A stretch of DNA of 64,000 bases from Oscillospiraceae bacterium (GCA_910574935.1 CAJTCU010000012.1:1-64000); one strand, 5' to 3'. Positions 32,162 through 42,300 are shown, counted from the first letter of the stretch. Numbers and translations are program-made. Notes: generated by a model from the letters alone, not told the origin.

Positions 32162-32785
32162 ATGAGAAATCCAACAGAAACCTCCGTGGCGGCCGGGCCG
32201 GGCCGCCGGGTGAACACCAGGGCCATGGCGGTAACCGCCGTGCTGGGGGCTGTTTCGGCGGCGCTGTACTTTATTGGGTTCAACGTGCCGCTGGTGCCCA
32301 GCTTTTTGCAGATGGACGTGGCGGACCTGCCCGCCCTAATTGCCGCGTTTAGCATGGGGCCGGTCAGCGGCCTGGCGGTGTGCCTGATCAAGGACCTGGT
32401 GCACCTGCTGGCCACCAGCACCGGCGGAGTGGGGGAGCTTTCCAACCTTTTGCTGGGGATGGCCTTTGTGCTGCCCGCGGGGGTGATTTACAAGCTGAAA
32501 AAGAACCGCTGGGGGGCGCTGCTGGGTTCGCTGGCGGGTTCTGTGGCCATGGCGCTGGTCAGCCTGCCGGTGAACTACTTCATCACCTACCCGGCCTATG
32601 CCCTGCTGATGCCCATGGAGGCCATTATGGACCTGTACCGCGCCATTAACCCCCAGGTGAACACCCTGATGGAGGCGCTTATTTGGTTCAACATGCCCTT
32701 CACCTTTGTAAAGGGGCTGCTGTGCGTGGCCATTACCTTCCTGATTTATAAGCGAATCTCCCCCATTATCAAGGGAAAGGTATAA
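32162..32785 (+). CDS. ribU: RibU, riboflavin ECF transporter substrate-binding subunit
   Basis: The S component of an energy-coupling factor transporter (207 residues, about six membrane helices) that binds riboflavin outside the cell and works with shared EcfT/EcfA subunits encoded elsewhere. Family marks: FNVPLVPSFLQMDVADLPALIAAF near residues 40-60 and GPVSGLAVCLIKDLVHLL. Control by an FMN riboswitch confirms the substrate. ATG 32162 is used because AAAGGGATG lies in front; an in-frame ATG at 32150 is too close to that site. Confidence 0.93.
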   Translation: MRNPTETSVAAGPGRRVNTRAMAVTAVLGAVSAALYFIGFNVPLVPSFLQMDVADLPALIAAFSMGPVSGLAVCLIKDLVHLLATSTGGVGELSNLLLGMAFVLPAGVIYKLKKNRWGALLGSLAGSVAMALVSLPVNYFITYPAYALLMPMEAIMDLYRAINPQVNTLMEALIWFNMPFTFVKGLLCVAITFLIYKRISPIIKGKV

Positions 32786-32804
32786 AAGCCGGAACCAATA
32801 AAAC

Positions 32805-32844
32805 AAGAAGCCCAGGCGCTGTAAAAAACGCGCCGGGCTTCTTT
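32805..32844. terminator. bidirectional terminator between ribU and the diguanylate cyclase
   Basis: AAGAAGCCCAGGCGC and GCGCCGGGCTTCTT pair; T follows on the plus strand and TTGTTTTATT on the minus strand, serving both converging genes. Confidence 0.8.
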
Positions 32845-32896
32845 GCTGTTTATAGGGCTTGGATTTTATGTTTCGAAGAACCGGGAAGGCCAAAAG

Positions 32897-34291
32897 CTAG
32901 GCGCCCTGCCCCGGGATGGGCATTCCCTCTTCATAGAACCGGCAGCCGCAGCGACCGTTTTCCTTTACCTGATACAGGGCCGCGTCCGCGTGGCTGTACA
33001 GTTCCTCGGTAAATCCGTTTTCGGAAAAGGCCCCGCCCACGCTAAGGGAGAGCTTGGGCAGGCCGTCCTCTGGGTTTTGCAGGGCGGCGTTTATGGCGGC
33101 CACCTTGTTTTCCACCATCCGCTGCTGGGAGGGGGCGATGTCTGTGAGGACCACGGCGAACTCGTCCCCGCCCACGCGGGCCGGAAAGTCGGTGGAGCGG
33201 AAGCTTTCCACCAGCAGGCGTGCCACCTTTTTCAGGGCCCGGTCCCCGGTCTCGTGGCCGTAGCCGTCGTTGATCTGTTTGAACTTGTCCACATCCACAA
33301 TCAGCAGGGCCACCGGCTGGGCCTTGATTTTCAGCACATGGCGCACCTGCTCAAAAGCCCCCCGGTTCATAATGCCGGTTAGGGGGTCGTGCTCGGCCTG
33401 GTGGCGCAGCAGCACCTCGTTGGCGGCGTTAATCTCGTAAATATCGTTATAGGTCAGGGCCAGATATTTAAACTCATAGGCGCCGGTAATCTCCATCATC
33501 TTTTCTTCCTTGATGCAGTTGACGTATACCTGTAGGGGCTTGACAATCAGCCAGATAATCATAATAAAGACCACCAGATTCTGCACAAACAGGATGCTGA
33601 AAAACACCCGCTCCAGCAGCATGGCGGCTTTCAGGTTTTCCACGCTTTGGGTCTGGGCGCTTTGGGTGGAGGCGATGACGTCGCTAAGGAAAAAATCGAT
33701 GTTGCTGTTGATCAGCTCTTTCGAGGCCTGGTATTCCGGGCCAAACACCATCTCCTGGGCGGCGTCCAGCTGCTCTTCGGGAGAAAGGGCCCGGTCTTTT
33801 TCAGAAAGCTGCACCGCGGCCACGTCCGGGTGCAGGGCGGCGGGGTCCAGGCCCCCCGCCTGGGCGGCCAGGCCCATGGCGTAGATCTCCTGCTGCATCA
33901 GCTGGTTGGAGTAGTCCAGGGCCTTTTCCATATATTCCAGGGCCTGGGGGCTGGCCTGCTCGTTGAGGCTGGTTAGGGCGAGCTTCCGGCGGCAGGTTAC
34001 ATAGATCTCCTCAAAATAGTGGTCCATGTGGGCCGGGTCCATGGTGACCACGAACATCCTGGTCTGATCGGTGAGATAGTCGGACGCTTCAGAAAGCATG
34101 GCGGCGTTTTTTTGGCTTTCAATGTACTCGTTGGTGGCGGAGACCATCTGATCGTAGGTACCGGCAGCGTGGTAGGTAACCACCAGCAGGGCCAGGTACA
34201 GAACGCAGGAGAGGAAGATCATGACAAAGTTTAGGGTGCGCACCCGCACACCCCTGACCGGCTGGTTGACCGGCTGCTGACTGGTTTCCAT
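32897..34291 (-). CDS. membrane diguanylate cyclase (GGDEF)
   Basis: Makes the second messenger c-di-GMP from two GTP. The 464-residue protein has two membrane helices (about 22-43 and 240-262) around an extracytoplasmic sensor region rich in helices, then a GGDEF domain (about 300-455). The active site RVGGDEF is intact. RSTD lies five residues before it, the correct place for the product-inhibition I-site, so activity is probably feedback limited. No EAL or HD-GYP domain is present. ATG 34291 follows GGAAGGATGGAG. An operator-like palindrome overlaps its promoter region. Confidence 0.9.
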   Translation of the reverse strand: METSQQPVNQPVRGVRVRTLNFVMIFLSCVLYLALLVVTYHAAGTYDQMVSATNEYIESQKNAAMLSEASDYLTDQTRMFVVTMDPAHMDHYFEEIYVTCRRKLALTSLNEQASPQALEYMEKALDYSNQLMQQEIYAMGLAAQAGGLDPAALHPDVAAVQLSEKDRALSPEEQLDAAQEMVFGPEYQASKELINSNIDFFLSDVIASTQSAQTQSVENLKAAMLLERVFFSILFVQNLVVFIMIIWLIVKPLQVYVNCIKEEKMMEITGAYEFKYLALTYNDIYEINAANEVLLRHQAEHDPLTGIMNRGAFEQVRHVLKIKAQPVALLIVDVDKFKQINDGYGHETGDRALKKVARLLVESFRSTDFPARVGGDEFAVVLTDIAPSQQRMVENKVAAINAALQNPEDGLPKLSLSVGGAFSENGFTEELYSHADAALYQVKENGRCGCRFYEEGMPIPGQGA

Positions 34292-34316
34292 TATAACTCC
34301 ATCCTTCCAAGGAAAA

Positions 34317-34349
34317 ATTCCCATGGGAAAAACTCCCATGGGAATTATA
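34317..34349 (-). promoter_or_regulatory. -10 box with operator-like palindrome before the diguanylate cyclase
   Basis: Minus-strand TATAAT (34344-34349) is directly followed by ATTCCCATGGG-5 bases-CCCATGGGAAT, an inverted repeat whose half sites are themselves palindromic (CCCATGGG twice). It covers the expected transcription start. No good -35 box is visible, so an activator may be needed or a repressor may bind here. Confidence 0.5.
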
Positions 34350-34487
34350 ACAGATTCCGGCGGCTTTGGGTAGTCCCTTTTTCGCAAAAGCAAGGGCAAA
34401 TAGGCGTTTTTCAACGAAAGGGCTACCGGCCCCTAAGGGGGGGAAGGGGCTTTTTGGGCGGCGCCGCCTTTGCCCGCGCCCGTATGG

Positions 34488-36602
34488 TTAGATGCTGTAC
34501 ATCAGGTCCGCGTAAGAGGGGTAGGGCCAGCACTGGGCCGAGACCAGCTGTTCCATCTGGTCCACAGTGGCCCGCAGGGCGGCCATGACGGGAATGACCT
34601 GGTCCCGGTAATGGGTGGCGGCGGTGAGCACATTGGCGCTTTCTGCCTGGGGCCCGGCCAGCAGGGCGGAGAGCTCCTCTGTTTGGGCAAAGGCCCGGTC
34701 CAGCAGGGCGGAGAGCTGTTCGATGAGGGCGCACTCCGCCTGGCAGGGCAGGCCCGGGGCCACCGCCCGTTTGGCCGCCACCGCCTGGGCCAGCTGGGCG
34801 ACATAGCCGCTGACCGCGGGGAAGATATCCTGGCGCACCATGCCGCTCATGGTGAGGCTTTCGATATTCAGGGTTTTCACGTACTCTTCCATAATGGTCT
34901 CGTAGCGGGCCTCCATCTCGGCCTCGGTATAGATCCTGTGCCGGGTGAACAGCGCCACGTTTTTCTGGTCCAGGTAGCGGGGCAGGGCGTCCACGGTGGT
35001 GCGCAGGTTTAAAAGCCCCCGGCGGCGGGCTTCTTTCACCCATTCTTCCGAGTATCCGTCGCCGTTAAAGACAATGCGCTTGTGGGCGGCGTAGACCTTT
35101 TTTACCAGGCCCAGCACCGCGCTGTTTATGTCGCCGGCTGTAGAGAGCTCTTCTGTAAACTGCCGCAGCTCCTCGGCTACAATGGTGTTCAGCATAATAT
35201 TGGGGCAGGCGATGGAAATGGCCGAGCCCAGGGAGCGGAACTCGAACTTGTTGCCGGTAAAGGCAAAGGGAGAGGTGCGGTTTCGGTCCGTGTTGTCTGT
35301 GTTAAAGTCGGGCAGCACCCGCACGCCGGTTTCCAGTTTTTTCTGCTGGGCCACCTGATAGTGGCGGCCCTGCTCAATGGCCTCTAGGATGGAGGTGAGT
35401 TCGTCCCCCAGGAACATGGAGATAATGGCCGGGGGCGCTTCGTGGGCTCCCAGGCGGTGGTCGTTGCCCGCAGAGGCCACAGAAATGCGCAGAAGGTCCT
35501 GGTATTCGTCCACGCCCTTGATGACAGCGGCCAGAATGAGTAAAAAGGGGTAGTTTTCCCAGGGGCGGCGGCCGGGGTCCAGCAGGTTGTGGCCAGAGTC
35601 GGTGGTCAGGGACCAGTTGTTGTGCTTGCCGCTGCCGTTCACCCCGGCAAAGGGCTTTTCGTGCAAAAGACACACCAGCCCGTGGCGGCCTGCCACGTTT
35701 TTCATCACCTCCATGGTCAGCTGGTTGTGGTCGCAGGCAATGTTGGTGGTGGTAAAGATCGGGGCCAGCTCGTGCTGGGCGGGGGCCACCTCGTTATGCT
35801 TGGTTTTGGCCAGCACCCCCAGCTGCCACAGCTCCCGGTCCAGGTCGGCCATAAACTCCGCCACCCGGGGCTTGATGGCCCCATAGTAGTGGTCGTCCAT
35901 TTCCTGGCCTTTTGGCGCCCTGGCCCCAAAAAGGGTGCGCCCGCAGAACGCCAGGTCTGGGCGCTGGCGGTAGAGGTCTTTGTCAATTAAAAAATACTCC
36001 TGCTCGGGGCCCACCGTGGTGGTGACCTGCTGGGTTTTTGTATCGCCAAAAAGCCGCAGCGCGGCCAGGGCCTGGGTGCTAAGAGCCTCCATGGACCGCA
36101 GCAGGGGGGTTTTTTTGTCCAGCACCTCGCCGCTGTAAGAGCAGAACGCGGTGGGTATGTACAACGAGCCCCCCTTGACAAAGGCGTAGGAGGTGGGGTC
36201 CCAGGCGGTGTATCCCCGGGCCTCAAAGGTGGCCCGCAGCCCCCCCGAGGGGAAGGAGGAGGCGTCTGGCTCGCCCTTAATCAGCTCCTTGCCGGAAAAC
36301 TGCATAATCACCCGGCCGTCGCTGGTGGGGGAGATAAAGCTGTCGTGCTTTTCGGCGGTAATGCCGTTTAGGGGCTGGAACCAGTGGGTGTAGTGGGTAG
36401 CGCCCATTTCCACAGCCCAGTCTTTCATGGCGCTGGCCACAGCGTTTGCCACGGTAAGGTCCAGCTCTTTCCCTTCGTCAATGGTCTTGCGCAGGGAGCG
36501 GTACACGTCCTTGGGCAGGCGTTCCATCATCACATCGTCGTTAAAGACCGCAGAGCCAAACAGCTTTGGGACAGACTTGCGGTTTTCAGAACAAGTTCCC
36601 AT
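34488..36602 (-). CDS. glnN: type III glutamine synthetase (GSIII)
   Basis: Makes glutamine from glutamate, ammonia and ATP as a large double-ring enzyme. At 704 residues it has the length of GSIII, much longer than GSI. Typical motifs: [12 protein letters not shown] near the N-terminus, [12 protein letters not shown] (metal-binding Glu), [23 protein letters not shown] (catalytic loop), and [25 protein letters not shown] is common in Bacteroides and clostridial gut bacteria. ATG 36602 follows AAAGAGG. A consensus-like promoter lies about 100 bases upstream; no PII or amt gene is near. Confidence 0.95.
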   Translation of the reverse strand: MGTCSENRKSVPKLFGSAVFNDDVMMERLPKDVYRSLRKTIDEGKELDLTVANAVASAMKDWAVEMGATHYTHWFQPLNGITAEKHDSFISPTSDGRVIMQFSGKELIKGEPDASSFPSGGLRATFEARGYTAWDPTSYAFVKGGSLYIPTAFCSYSGEVLDKKTPLLRSMEALSTQALAALRLFGDTKTQQVTTTVGPEQEYFLIDKDLYRQRPDLAFCGRTLFGARAPKGQEMDDHYYGAIKPRVAEFMADLDRELWQLGVLAKTKHNEVAPAQHELAPIFTTTNIACDHNQLTMEVMKNVAGRHGLVCLLHEKPFAGVNGSGKHNNWSLTTDSGHNLLDPGRRPWENYPFLLILAAVIKGVDEYQDLLRISVASAGNDHRLGAHEAPPAIISMFLGDELTSILEAIEQGRHYQVAQQKKLETGVRVLPDFNTDNTDRNRTSPFAFTGNKFEFRSLGSAISIACPNIMLNTIVAEELRQFTEELSTAGDINSAVLGLVKKVYAAHKRIVFNGDGYSEEWVKEARRRGLLNLRTTVDALPRYLDQKNVALFTRHRIYTEAEMEARYETIMEEYVKTLNIESLTMSGMVRQDIFPAVSGYVAQLAQAVAAKRAVAPGLPCQAECALIEQLSALLDRAFAQTEELSALLAGPQAESANVLTAATHYRDQVIPVMAALRATVDQMEQLVSAQCWPYPSYADLMYSI

Positions 36603-36698
36603 AGAAAAGACCTCTTTCTATATAAAATGTATGGGGAAGGGATGTCTGCTTTATAATAAGCCTGGCGCGCCGGAAAGGTTCCGGGGCGGGCTGGTCCT

Positions 36699-36727
36699 AT
36701 TTTAGCGGTTTATGGGGAATTTGTCAA
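36699..36727 (-). promoter_or_regulatory. promoter of the glutamine synthetase gene
   Basis: Minus-strand TTGACA (36722-36727) and TAAAAT (36699-36704), 17 bases apart, leading to a leader of about 90 bases. Confidence 0.75.
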
Positions 36728-36765
36728 CGGGGGAATGGGGCGGCCCCTTCCCCTTCAAACAAGAG

Positions 36766-36794
36766 TTGACATAATACGGCAAATCCCCTATAAT
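36766..36794 (+). promoter_or_regulatory. consensus promoter of the small membrane peptide gene
   Basis: TTGACA (36766-36771) and TATAAT (36789-36794), both perfect, 17 bases apart. It diverges from the glutamine synthetase promoter and drives a leader of about 105 bases before the peptide ATG. Confidence 0.88.
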
Positions 36795-36820
36795 AAAAAA
36801 GCCCCCAACGGGGCGGAAAA

Positions 36821-37077
36821 GGACGTTGCTGCATAGAGGCGGTTAGCCATCCCGAAAAGGGGTGGTTCATTTCCCGACTTTTTTAAGGAGGGAGGTGAGT
36901 GCTTTATGGGAAGAATACGCTGGACAAGAGTCTTGCGTTTCGTGCTGATGTTGATAGCGGTAGCCATACTGCTGTCGTACATAGCGCCTATGAAAGCGTA
37001 CTGACCGCTCGGCCGGTACCCGAACGGTCAGTTTAACAAACTGATATCTAGGGGCTAACCGCCATGTGGCAACGCCC
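36821..37077. repeat. long-range inverted repeat flanking the small peptide gene
   Basis: GGCGGTTAGCC (36838-36848) is exactly complementary to GGCTAACCGCC (37053-37063), and the match continues outward with GTTGC and CAT blocks on the left against ATG and GCAAC on the right. A transcript running through both arms could fold its 3' end back on its 5' leader. Confidence 0.75.
36906..37004 (+). CDS. 32-residue hydrophobic membrane peptide, type I toxin-like
   Basis: A 32-codon gene with a strong AAGGAGGGAGG site before ATG 36906. The peptide has a basic start (M-G-R-I-R-W-T-R), one membrane helix (about residues 9-26, R-F-V-L-M-L-I-A-V-A-I-L-L) and a short tail ending M-K-A-Y. This is the build of type I toxins such as Ibs, Ldr or Fst, though I see no true homology. 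Context strengthens the idea: own perfect promoter, structured leader (hairpins at 36801-36814 and 36845-36867), and an oppositely directed perfect promoter just downstream. A leader-peptide role for carA is less likely because carA has its own promoter. Confidence 0.6.
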   Translation: MGRIRWTRVLRFVLMLIAVAILLSYIAPMKAY

Positions 37078-37082
37078 TTTCC
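36998..37082 (-). ncRNA. candidate antisense RNA overlapping the peptide mRNA 3' region
   Basis: From the minus-strand promoter at 37089-37116 transcription would start near 37082 and run toward the peptide gene. Hairpins CAGTTT-GTT-AAACTG (37029-37043) and ACTGACCG/CGGTCAGT (37000-37032) could end both converging transcripts. The RNA would be complementary to the peptide mRNA's 3' part. Its ends are inferred. Confidence 0.4.
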
Positions 37083-37088
37083 ATGTTT

Positions 37089-37116
37089 ATTATACCACAT
37101 CTTGAGAAAATGTCAA
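37089..37116 (-). promoter_or_regulatory. consensus promoter opposing the small peptide gene
   Basis: Minus-strand TTGACA (37111-37116) and TATAAT (37089-37094), both perfect, 16 bases apart. No minus-strand protein gene follows until the glutamine synthetase, which has its own promoter. Confidence 0.85.
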
Positions 37117-37229
37117 GACGCCCCCGCCCAACAGCCCGCCCCGAAAAAAAAACCGGACAAGCTTGCCGCCCCAAAAGGCGGATTTTCTATACTACCCTGA
37201 TAAACTGCCCCACAAAATAAAATTTCCTC

Positions 37230-37258
37230 TTGCGCTTGGCCGCGGTTTCCTGTACAAT
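37230..37258 (+). promoter_or_regulatory. promoter of carA
   Basis: TTGCGC (37230-37235) and TACAAT (37253-37258) with 17 bases between, 46 bases before the carA start. Confidence 0.65.
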
Positions 37259-37303
37259 AATAGATTGAAAAAGCGAAACTTGTTTGAAAGGATTGTGGTG
37301 ATC

Positions 37304-38377
37304 ATGGGGAATACGGCGTATCTTGTGCTGGAAAACGGCAGGGTGTTTCAGGGCCGGCGGTTTGGGGCCGGCGGCGAACAGATGGCCGAGGTGGTTTTCT
37401 CTACCGGCATGACCGGCTATTTGGAGACCATTACAGACCGCAGCTACTGGGGGCAGATCGTGGTGCAGACCTTTCCTCTTATCGGCAACTACGGGGTGAT
37501 TCCCGCCGACTTTGAAAGCGGCGGCGTGGGGCCCAAAGGGTATATTGTAAAGCATTGGTGCCAAGCTCCTTCTAACTTTCGGTCAGAGGGCAGCCTTGAC
37601 GCCTTTTTTAAAGAAAGGGGACTGACCGCCCTTTCAGAGGTGGATACCCGCGCCCTGACCAAGATGATCCGGGAAAAGGGCGTAATGAACGGCATGATCA
37701 CCGACGACCCCAAAAGCGTGGATATGGCGGCCCTTTCCGCCTACCGGGTGCGGGGGGCGGTAAAGGCGGTCTCTACGAAAGAGGCCTTTACCATAAAGCC
37801 CCAGGGCCCGGCCAAGAAAAAGCTGGCCCTGATTGACTACGGCATGAAGGACAATATTTGGCGGGAGCTGGTACGCCGGGGCGCCCAGGTGACGGTGTGC
37901 CCCTGCACCGTGACGGCGGAGGAGGTTCGGGCCCTGGGCGTGGACGGGCTGATGCTTTCTAACGGTCCCGGCGACCCCGCCGAAAACGTGGACCTGGTGG
38001 AAAACCTGAAGAAAATTATGGAGCTGAAGCTGCCCACCTTTGGCATTTGCCTGGGGCACCAGCTGCTGGCCCTGGCCCACGGCTGCGCCACCGAGAAACT
38101 GAAGTATGGCCACCGGGGGGGCAACCAGCCGGTGAAGAACCAGGAGACGGGGCGTATCTACATTACCAGCCAAAACCACGGCTACGCGGTGGTTAGCGGG
38201 AGCATTGACCCCCAGTGGGGCAGAGAGCTGTATAAGAATGTCAACGACGGCACCTGCGAGGGCGTGCGCTACACGGACATGCCCGCCTTTACGGTGCAGT
38301 TCCACCCCGAGGCCTGCGCCGGGCCCCTGGACACCCGGGAGCTGTTCACGGAGTTCTTCGGGCTGATGGAGCGGTAA
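37304..38377 (+). CDS. carA: carbamoyl-phosphate synthase small subunit
   Basis: The glutaminase subunit that feeds ammonia to CarB for carbamoyl phosphate, precursor of pyrimidines and arginine (357 residues). The N-terminal CarA domain has GMTGYLETITDRSYWGQIV; the class I amidotransferase domain has the nucleophile Cys in FGICLGHQLLA, the His/Glu pair in VQFHPEA, and ITSQNHGYAV. ATG 37304 follows AAAGGATTG; the frame extends further up but without a site. It is the first gene of carA-(Nudix-GNAT)-carB/dapF, with a 3-base gap to the next gene. Confidence 0.95.
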   Translation: MGNTAYLVLENGRVFQGRRFGAGGEQMAEVVFSTGMTGYLETITDRSYWGQIVVQTFPLIGNYGVIPADFESGGVGPKGYIVKHWCQAPSNFRSEGSLDAFFKERGLTALSEVDTRALTKMIREKGVMNGMITDDPKSVDMAALSAYRVRGAVKAVSTKEAFTIKPQGPAKKKLALIDYGMKDNIWRELVRRGAQVTVCPCTVTAEEVRALGVDGLMLSNGPGDPAENVDLVENLKKIMELKLPTFGICLGHQLLALAHGCATEKLKYGHRGGNQPVKNQETGRIYITSQNHGYAVVSGSIDPQWGRELYKNVNDGTCEGVRYTDMPAFTVQFHPEACAGPLDTRELFTEFFGLMER

Positions 38378-38380
38378 GCC

Positions 38381-39361
38381 ATGGAGCGGGGGAATACGAA
38401 CTGGAGCCAGTCCGTTGCCGGGGTGGTGCTGCGAGAGGGCCGGGTGCTGCTGGCCCGGCACACCTACGGCGGCGGCAAGGGGCTGCTGATTGTCCCCGGG
38501 GGCTACGTGGAGTATGGCGAAACGCCCCAAGAGGCGGTAAAGCGGGAGCTGCTGGAGGAGACCGGCGTTGCCGTGGAGCCCGGGCGGCTGCTGGGGGTGC
38601 GCTTTGGGGAGAAGGACTGGTACGCGGCGTTCGCGGCGGAGTATGTCAGCGGCGAGGCGGTCTCGGACCAGGACGAGAACGACCTGGTGGTATGGATGGA
38701 CGCCGCCGAGGCCCTGGCCCGGCCGGACGTGCCGGGGCTGACCAAGGCGCTGGTCCGCTGCGCCCTGGGGGGAGAGGGCTTTTTGCCCATGGCCTACGAC
38801 AGCCCCACGGGGGCTGTGCGGAACGACCTGTATGCGGCCCCTGGCCGGGAAAGGGAGGACAAGATGGAGTATGAATTTGCGCGGGCCCTGCCGGGGGACG
38901 CCCCCGGGGTGGTGGCCCTGGTGATAGAGCGTACCGCCTGGATGGACCGGGTGGGCATCCGCCAGTGGAACGCGAACCACTACCTGGAGGCGTACCCGGA
39001 GGAGTATTACCGGGAGGAGGCGCAGGCCGGCCGGCTGTACCTGCTGCGGCGGGGGGACGGGGCCATCGCCGGCGCGGTGGTGCTGCGGCAGGAGGACGGG
39101 CAGTGGGAGGACAGCCCCGGGGCCCCGGCCCTGTATGTGCACAACCTGGTGGCGTCCCTGGCTGACCGGGGCGCGGGGGGCCGGCTGCTGGACCACGCCG
39201 CGGACCTGGCGAGAGAGGGGGGCCTTACCGCCCTGCGGCTGGACTGCGACGCCGGCAACGCCCCGCTCAACGAATATTACGAGAAAAAGGGCTTCCGCCT
39301 GCGCGGGGGACAGTGCGTGGACGGGCCCTATGTAGGCAACAAACGGGAAAAGACGCTGTAA
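38381..39361 (+). CDS. Nudix hydrolase-GNAT acetyltransferase fusion
   Basis: A two-domain protein (326 residues). Residues 10-140 form a Nudix domain with the box GGYVEYGETPQEAVK-RELLEETGV, which binds metal and hydrolyses a nucleoside diphosphate derivative. Residues about 165-326 form a GNAT acetyltransferase domain (LYVHNLVASLADRGAGGRLL, then LDCDAGNAPLNEYYEKKGF). ATG 38381 begins 3 bases after the carA stop and the gene ends 10 bases before carB, so it belongs to the carbamoyl phosphate operon. A role in cleaning up or modifying a pathway metabolite is conjecture. Confidence 0.85.
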   Translation: MERGNTNWSQSVAGVVLREGRVLLARHTYGGGKGLLIVPGGYVEYGETPQEAVKRELLEETGVAVEPGRLLGVRFGEKDWYAAFAAEYVSGEAVSDQDENDLVVWMDAAEALARPDVPGLTKALVRCALGGEGFLPMAYDSPTGAVRNDLYAAPGREREDKMEYEFARALPGDAPGVVALVIERTAWMDRVGIRQWNANHYLEAYPEEYYREEAQAGRLYLLRRGDGAIAGAVVLRQEDGQWEDSPGAPALYVHNLVASLADRGAGGRLLDHAADLAREGGLTALRLDCDAGNAPLNEYYEKKGFRLRGGQCVDGPYVGNKREKTL

Positions 39362-39371
39362 GGAGGATACT

Positions 39372-42300
39372 ATGCCACTGAATCAGGACATTAAAAAAGT
39401 ATTGGTGATCGGCTCCGGGCCCATTGTCATTGGCCAGGCCGCCGAGTTCGACTACGCGGGCACCCAGGCCTGCCGGGCCCTGCGGGAGGACGGCATTGAG
39501 ATTGTGCTGGTGAACTCCAACCCCGCCACCATCATGACGGACCAGGCCATGGCGGACCGCATCTATATCGAGCCCCTGACCCTGACCACCGTGAAGCGCA
39601 TTATCGAGAAGGAGAAGCCAGACAGCATCCTCTCTGGTTTTGGGGGGCAGACGGGCCTGACCCTTTCCATGCAGCTGGCCCGGGAGGGCTTTTTGAAGAG
39701 GCACAACGTGCGGCTGCTGGGGGCCGGCCCCGAGACCATTGACAAGGCCGAGGACCGGCAGCTCTTTAAAGACGCCATGGAGCGCATTGGCCAGCCCTGC
39801 GTGCCCAGCAAGGTGGTGACCACCGTAGAGGGGGCCGAGGCCTTTGCCGGGGAGATCGGCTATCCGGTGATCATCCGCCCGGCCTTTACCCTGGGGGGCA
39901 CCGGCGGGGGCATTGTCCATACCCCAGAGGAGCTGCGGGAGATCACCGCCAATGGCCTGGCCCTTTCCCCCATTACCCAGGTGCTGGTGGAAAAGTGCAT
40001 CTCCGGCTGGAAGGAGATCGAGTTTGAGGTCATGCGGGACGGGGATGGAAACGCCATCACCATTTGCTCCATGGAAAACGTGGACCCCGTGGGCGTGCAC
40101 ACCGGAGACTCCATTGTCATTGCCCCCACCGTGACCCTGGCGGACCGGGAGTACCAGATGCTGCGCACCGCCGCCCTGGACATTGTGGGCGAGCTGGGGG
40201 TAGAGGGCGGCTGCAACGTGCAGTTTGCCCTGCACCCCGAGAGCTTTGAGTACGCGGTGATTGAGGTGAACCCCCGGGTAAGCCGGTCCTCGGCCCTGGC
40301 CAGCAAGGCCACCGGCTACCCCATTGCCAAAGTGGCCACCAAGATCGCCATTGGCTACCGGCTGGACGAGATTAAAAACGCGGTCACCGGGGTGACCTAC
40401 GCCGCCTTTGAGCCCTCTATTGACTATGTGGCCGTGAAGTTCCCCAAGTGGCCCTTTGACAAGTTCGTGTACGCTAAGCGGGACCTGGGCACCCAGATGA
40501 AGGCCACCGGCGAGGTGATGAGCATTGCCGATAGTTTTGAAATGGCCCTGATGAAGGCCGTGCGGGGGGCGGAGATTGGCCTGGATACCCTGAACCTGCC
40601 CAAGTTTGCCACAGAGAGGGACGAGGTCCTGCTGGACATTGCGGAGCGCGCCACCGACGAGCGGCTGTTCGCCGTGTACGAGCTGTTAAAGCGGGGCCGG
40701 CCGGTGGAGGAGCTGTACCGGCTGACCATGATCGACCGTTGGTTCTTAAATAAGCTGCTGAACTTTATAGATTACGAGGGGCGACTGGCAAAGGAACCCC
40801 TGACCCTGGAGCTGTACACCGAGGGCAAGCGGATGGGGTACCCGGACCGCACCCTGGCCCGGCTTTCTGGCCAAGAGGTGAAATTCCCCCGCAAGACCAC
40901 CTTTAAAATGGTGGACACCTGCGCCGGAGAGTTTGCGGCCCACACCCCCTATTTCTACGCCACCTACGACACGGAGGAAAGCGGCGGCGAGGACGAGGCC
41001 CTGGAGTTTATTGGAAAGGACCGGGAGAAGCGGACCGTGATGGTGCTGGGCTCTGGGCCCATCCGCATTGGCCAGGGCATTGAGTTCGACTACGCCAGCG
41101 TCCACTGCGTTATGGCTTTGCAGAAGCTGGGGTATGAGGTGGTCATTGTCAACAACAACCCAGAGACCGTTTCCACAGACTTTGACACCGGCGACCGGCT
41201 GTACTTTGAGCCCCTGTCCCCCGAGGACGTGATGGACATTATCGCCATTGAAAAGCCCATGGGCGTGGTGGTAGCCTTTGGCGGGCAGACCGCCATTAAG
41301 CTGACCAAGACCCTGGCCGCCCACAACGTGCCCATTTTGGGGTCCAGCGCGGATACCATTGACATGGCCGAGGACCGGGAGCGCTTTGACGAGCTGCTGG
41401 AACGGGCGGGCATTCAGCGGCCCCGGGGCTCTACCGTCATGACCGCCCAGGAGGCCCTGGCCGCCGCCGAAAGCCTGGGCTACCCGGTTTTGATGCGGCC
41501 CTCCTATGTGCTGGGGGGGCAGAACATGATTATTGCCACCTGCCCAGAGGACATTGAGGAATACATGGGCATTATCCTTACTACCAAGCAGGACAACCCG
41601 GTGCTCATTGACAAGTACCTTTCCGGCATGGAGATAGAGGTGGACGCCATCTGCGACGGGGAGGAGATTTTGATTCCCGGCATTATGGAGCACGTGGAGC
41701 GCACGGGAATCCACTCTGGCGACAGCATCGCCGTATACCCGGCCTCGGACATTGACGACGGCATGAGCGCGAAAATTGTGGAGACCACCGCCACCCTTTG
41801 CCGGGAGCTGCGGGGCATTGGCCTGATTAACCTGCAATATATCATTATGGACCGGGAAATCTACGTTATTGAGGTAAACCCCCGGGCCAGCCGCACCGTG
41901 CCCTATATCAGCAAGGTAACCGGCGTGCCCATGTGCGACCTGGCCACCAAGGTGAGCCTGGGCTACAAGCTGCGGGACCTGGGCTTTGGCACCGGGCTGT
42001 ACAAGCCCTCGCCCTATACGGCGGTAAAGGTGCCGGTGTTCTCCTTTGAAAAGCTGGCGGATGTGGACACCCACCTGGGGCCGGAGATGAAGTCTACCGG
42101 CGAGGTGCTGGGCATTGGCAACAGCCTGGAGGAGGCCCTTTATAAGGGCCTGATTGCCAGCGGCCACCAGATGAAAAAGGGCGGCGGGGTGTTTATCACC
42201 GTGCGGGACCAGGACAAGCCGGAGATTGCCGAAATTGCCAAGAAGTTCGACCGGCTGGGCTTTAAGCTGTACGCCACTGGGGGCACCGCCCTGCTGCTGT

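Noticed and set aside
37634-39196. Long antisense frame over carA and the Nudix-GNAT gene
   Set aside because: Same shadow effect; no start signals, no recognisable motifs, and both sense genes are certain.
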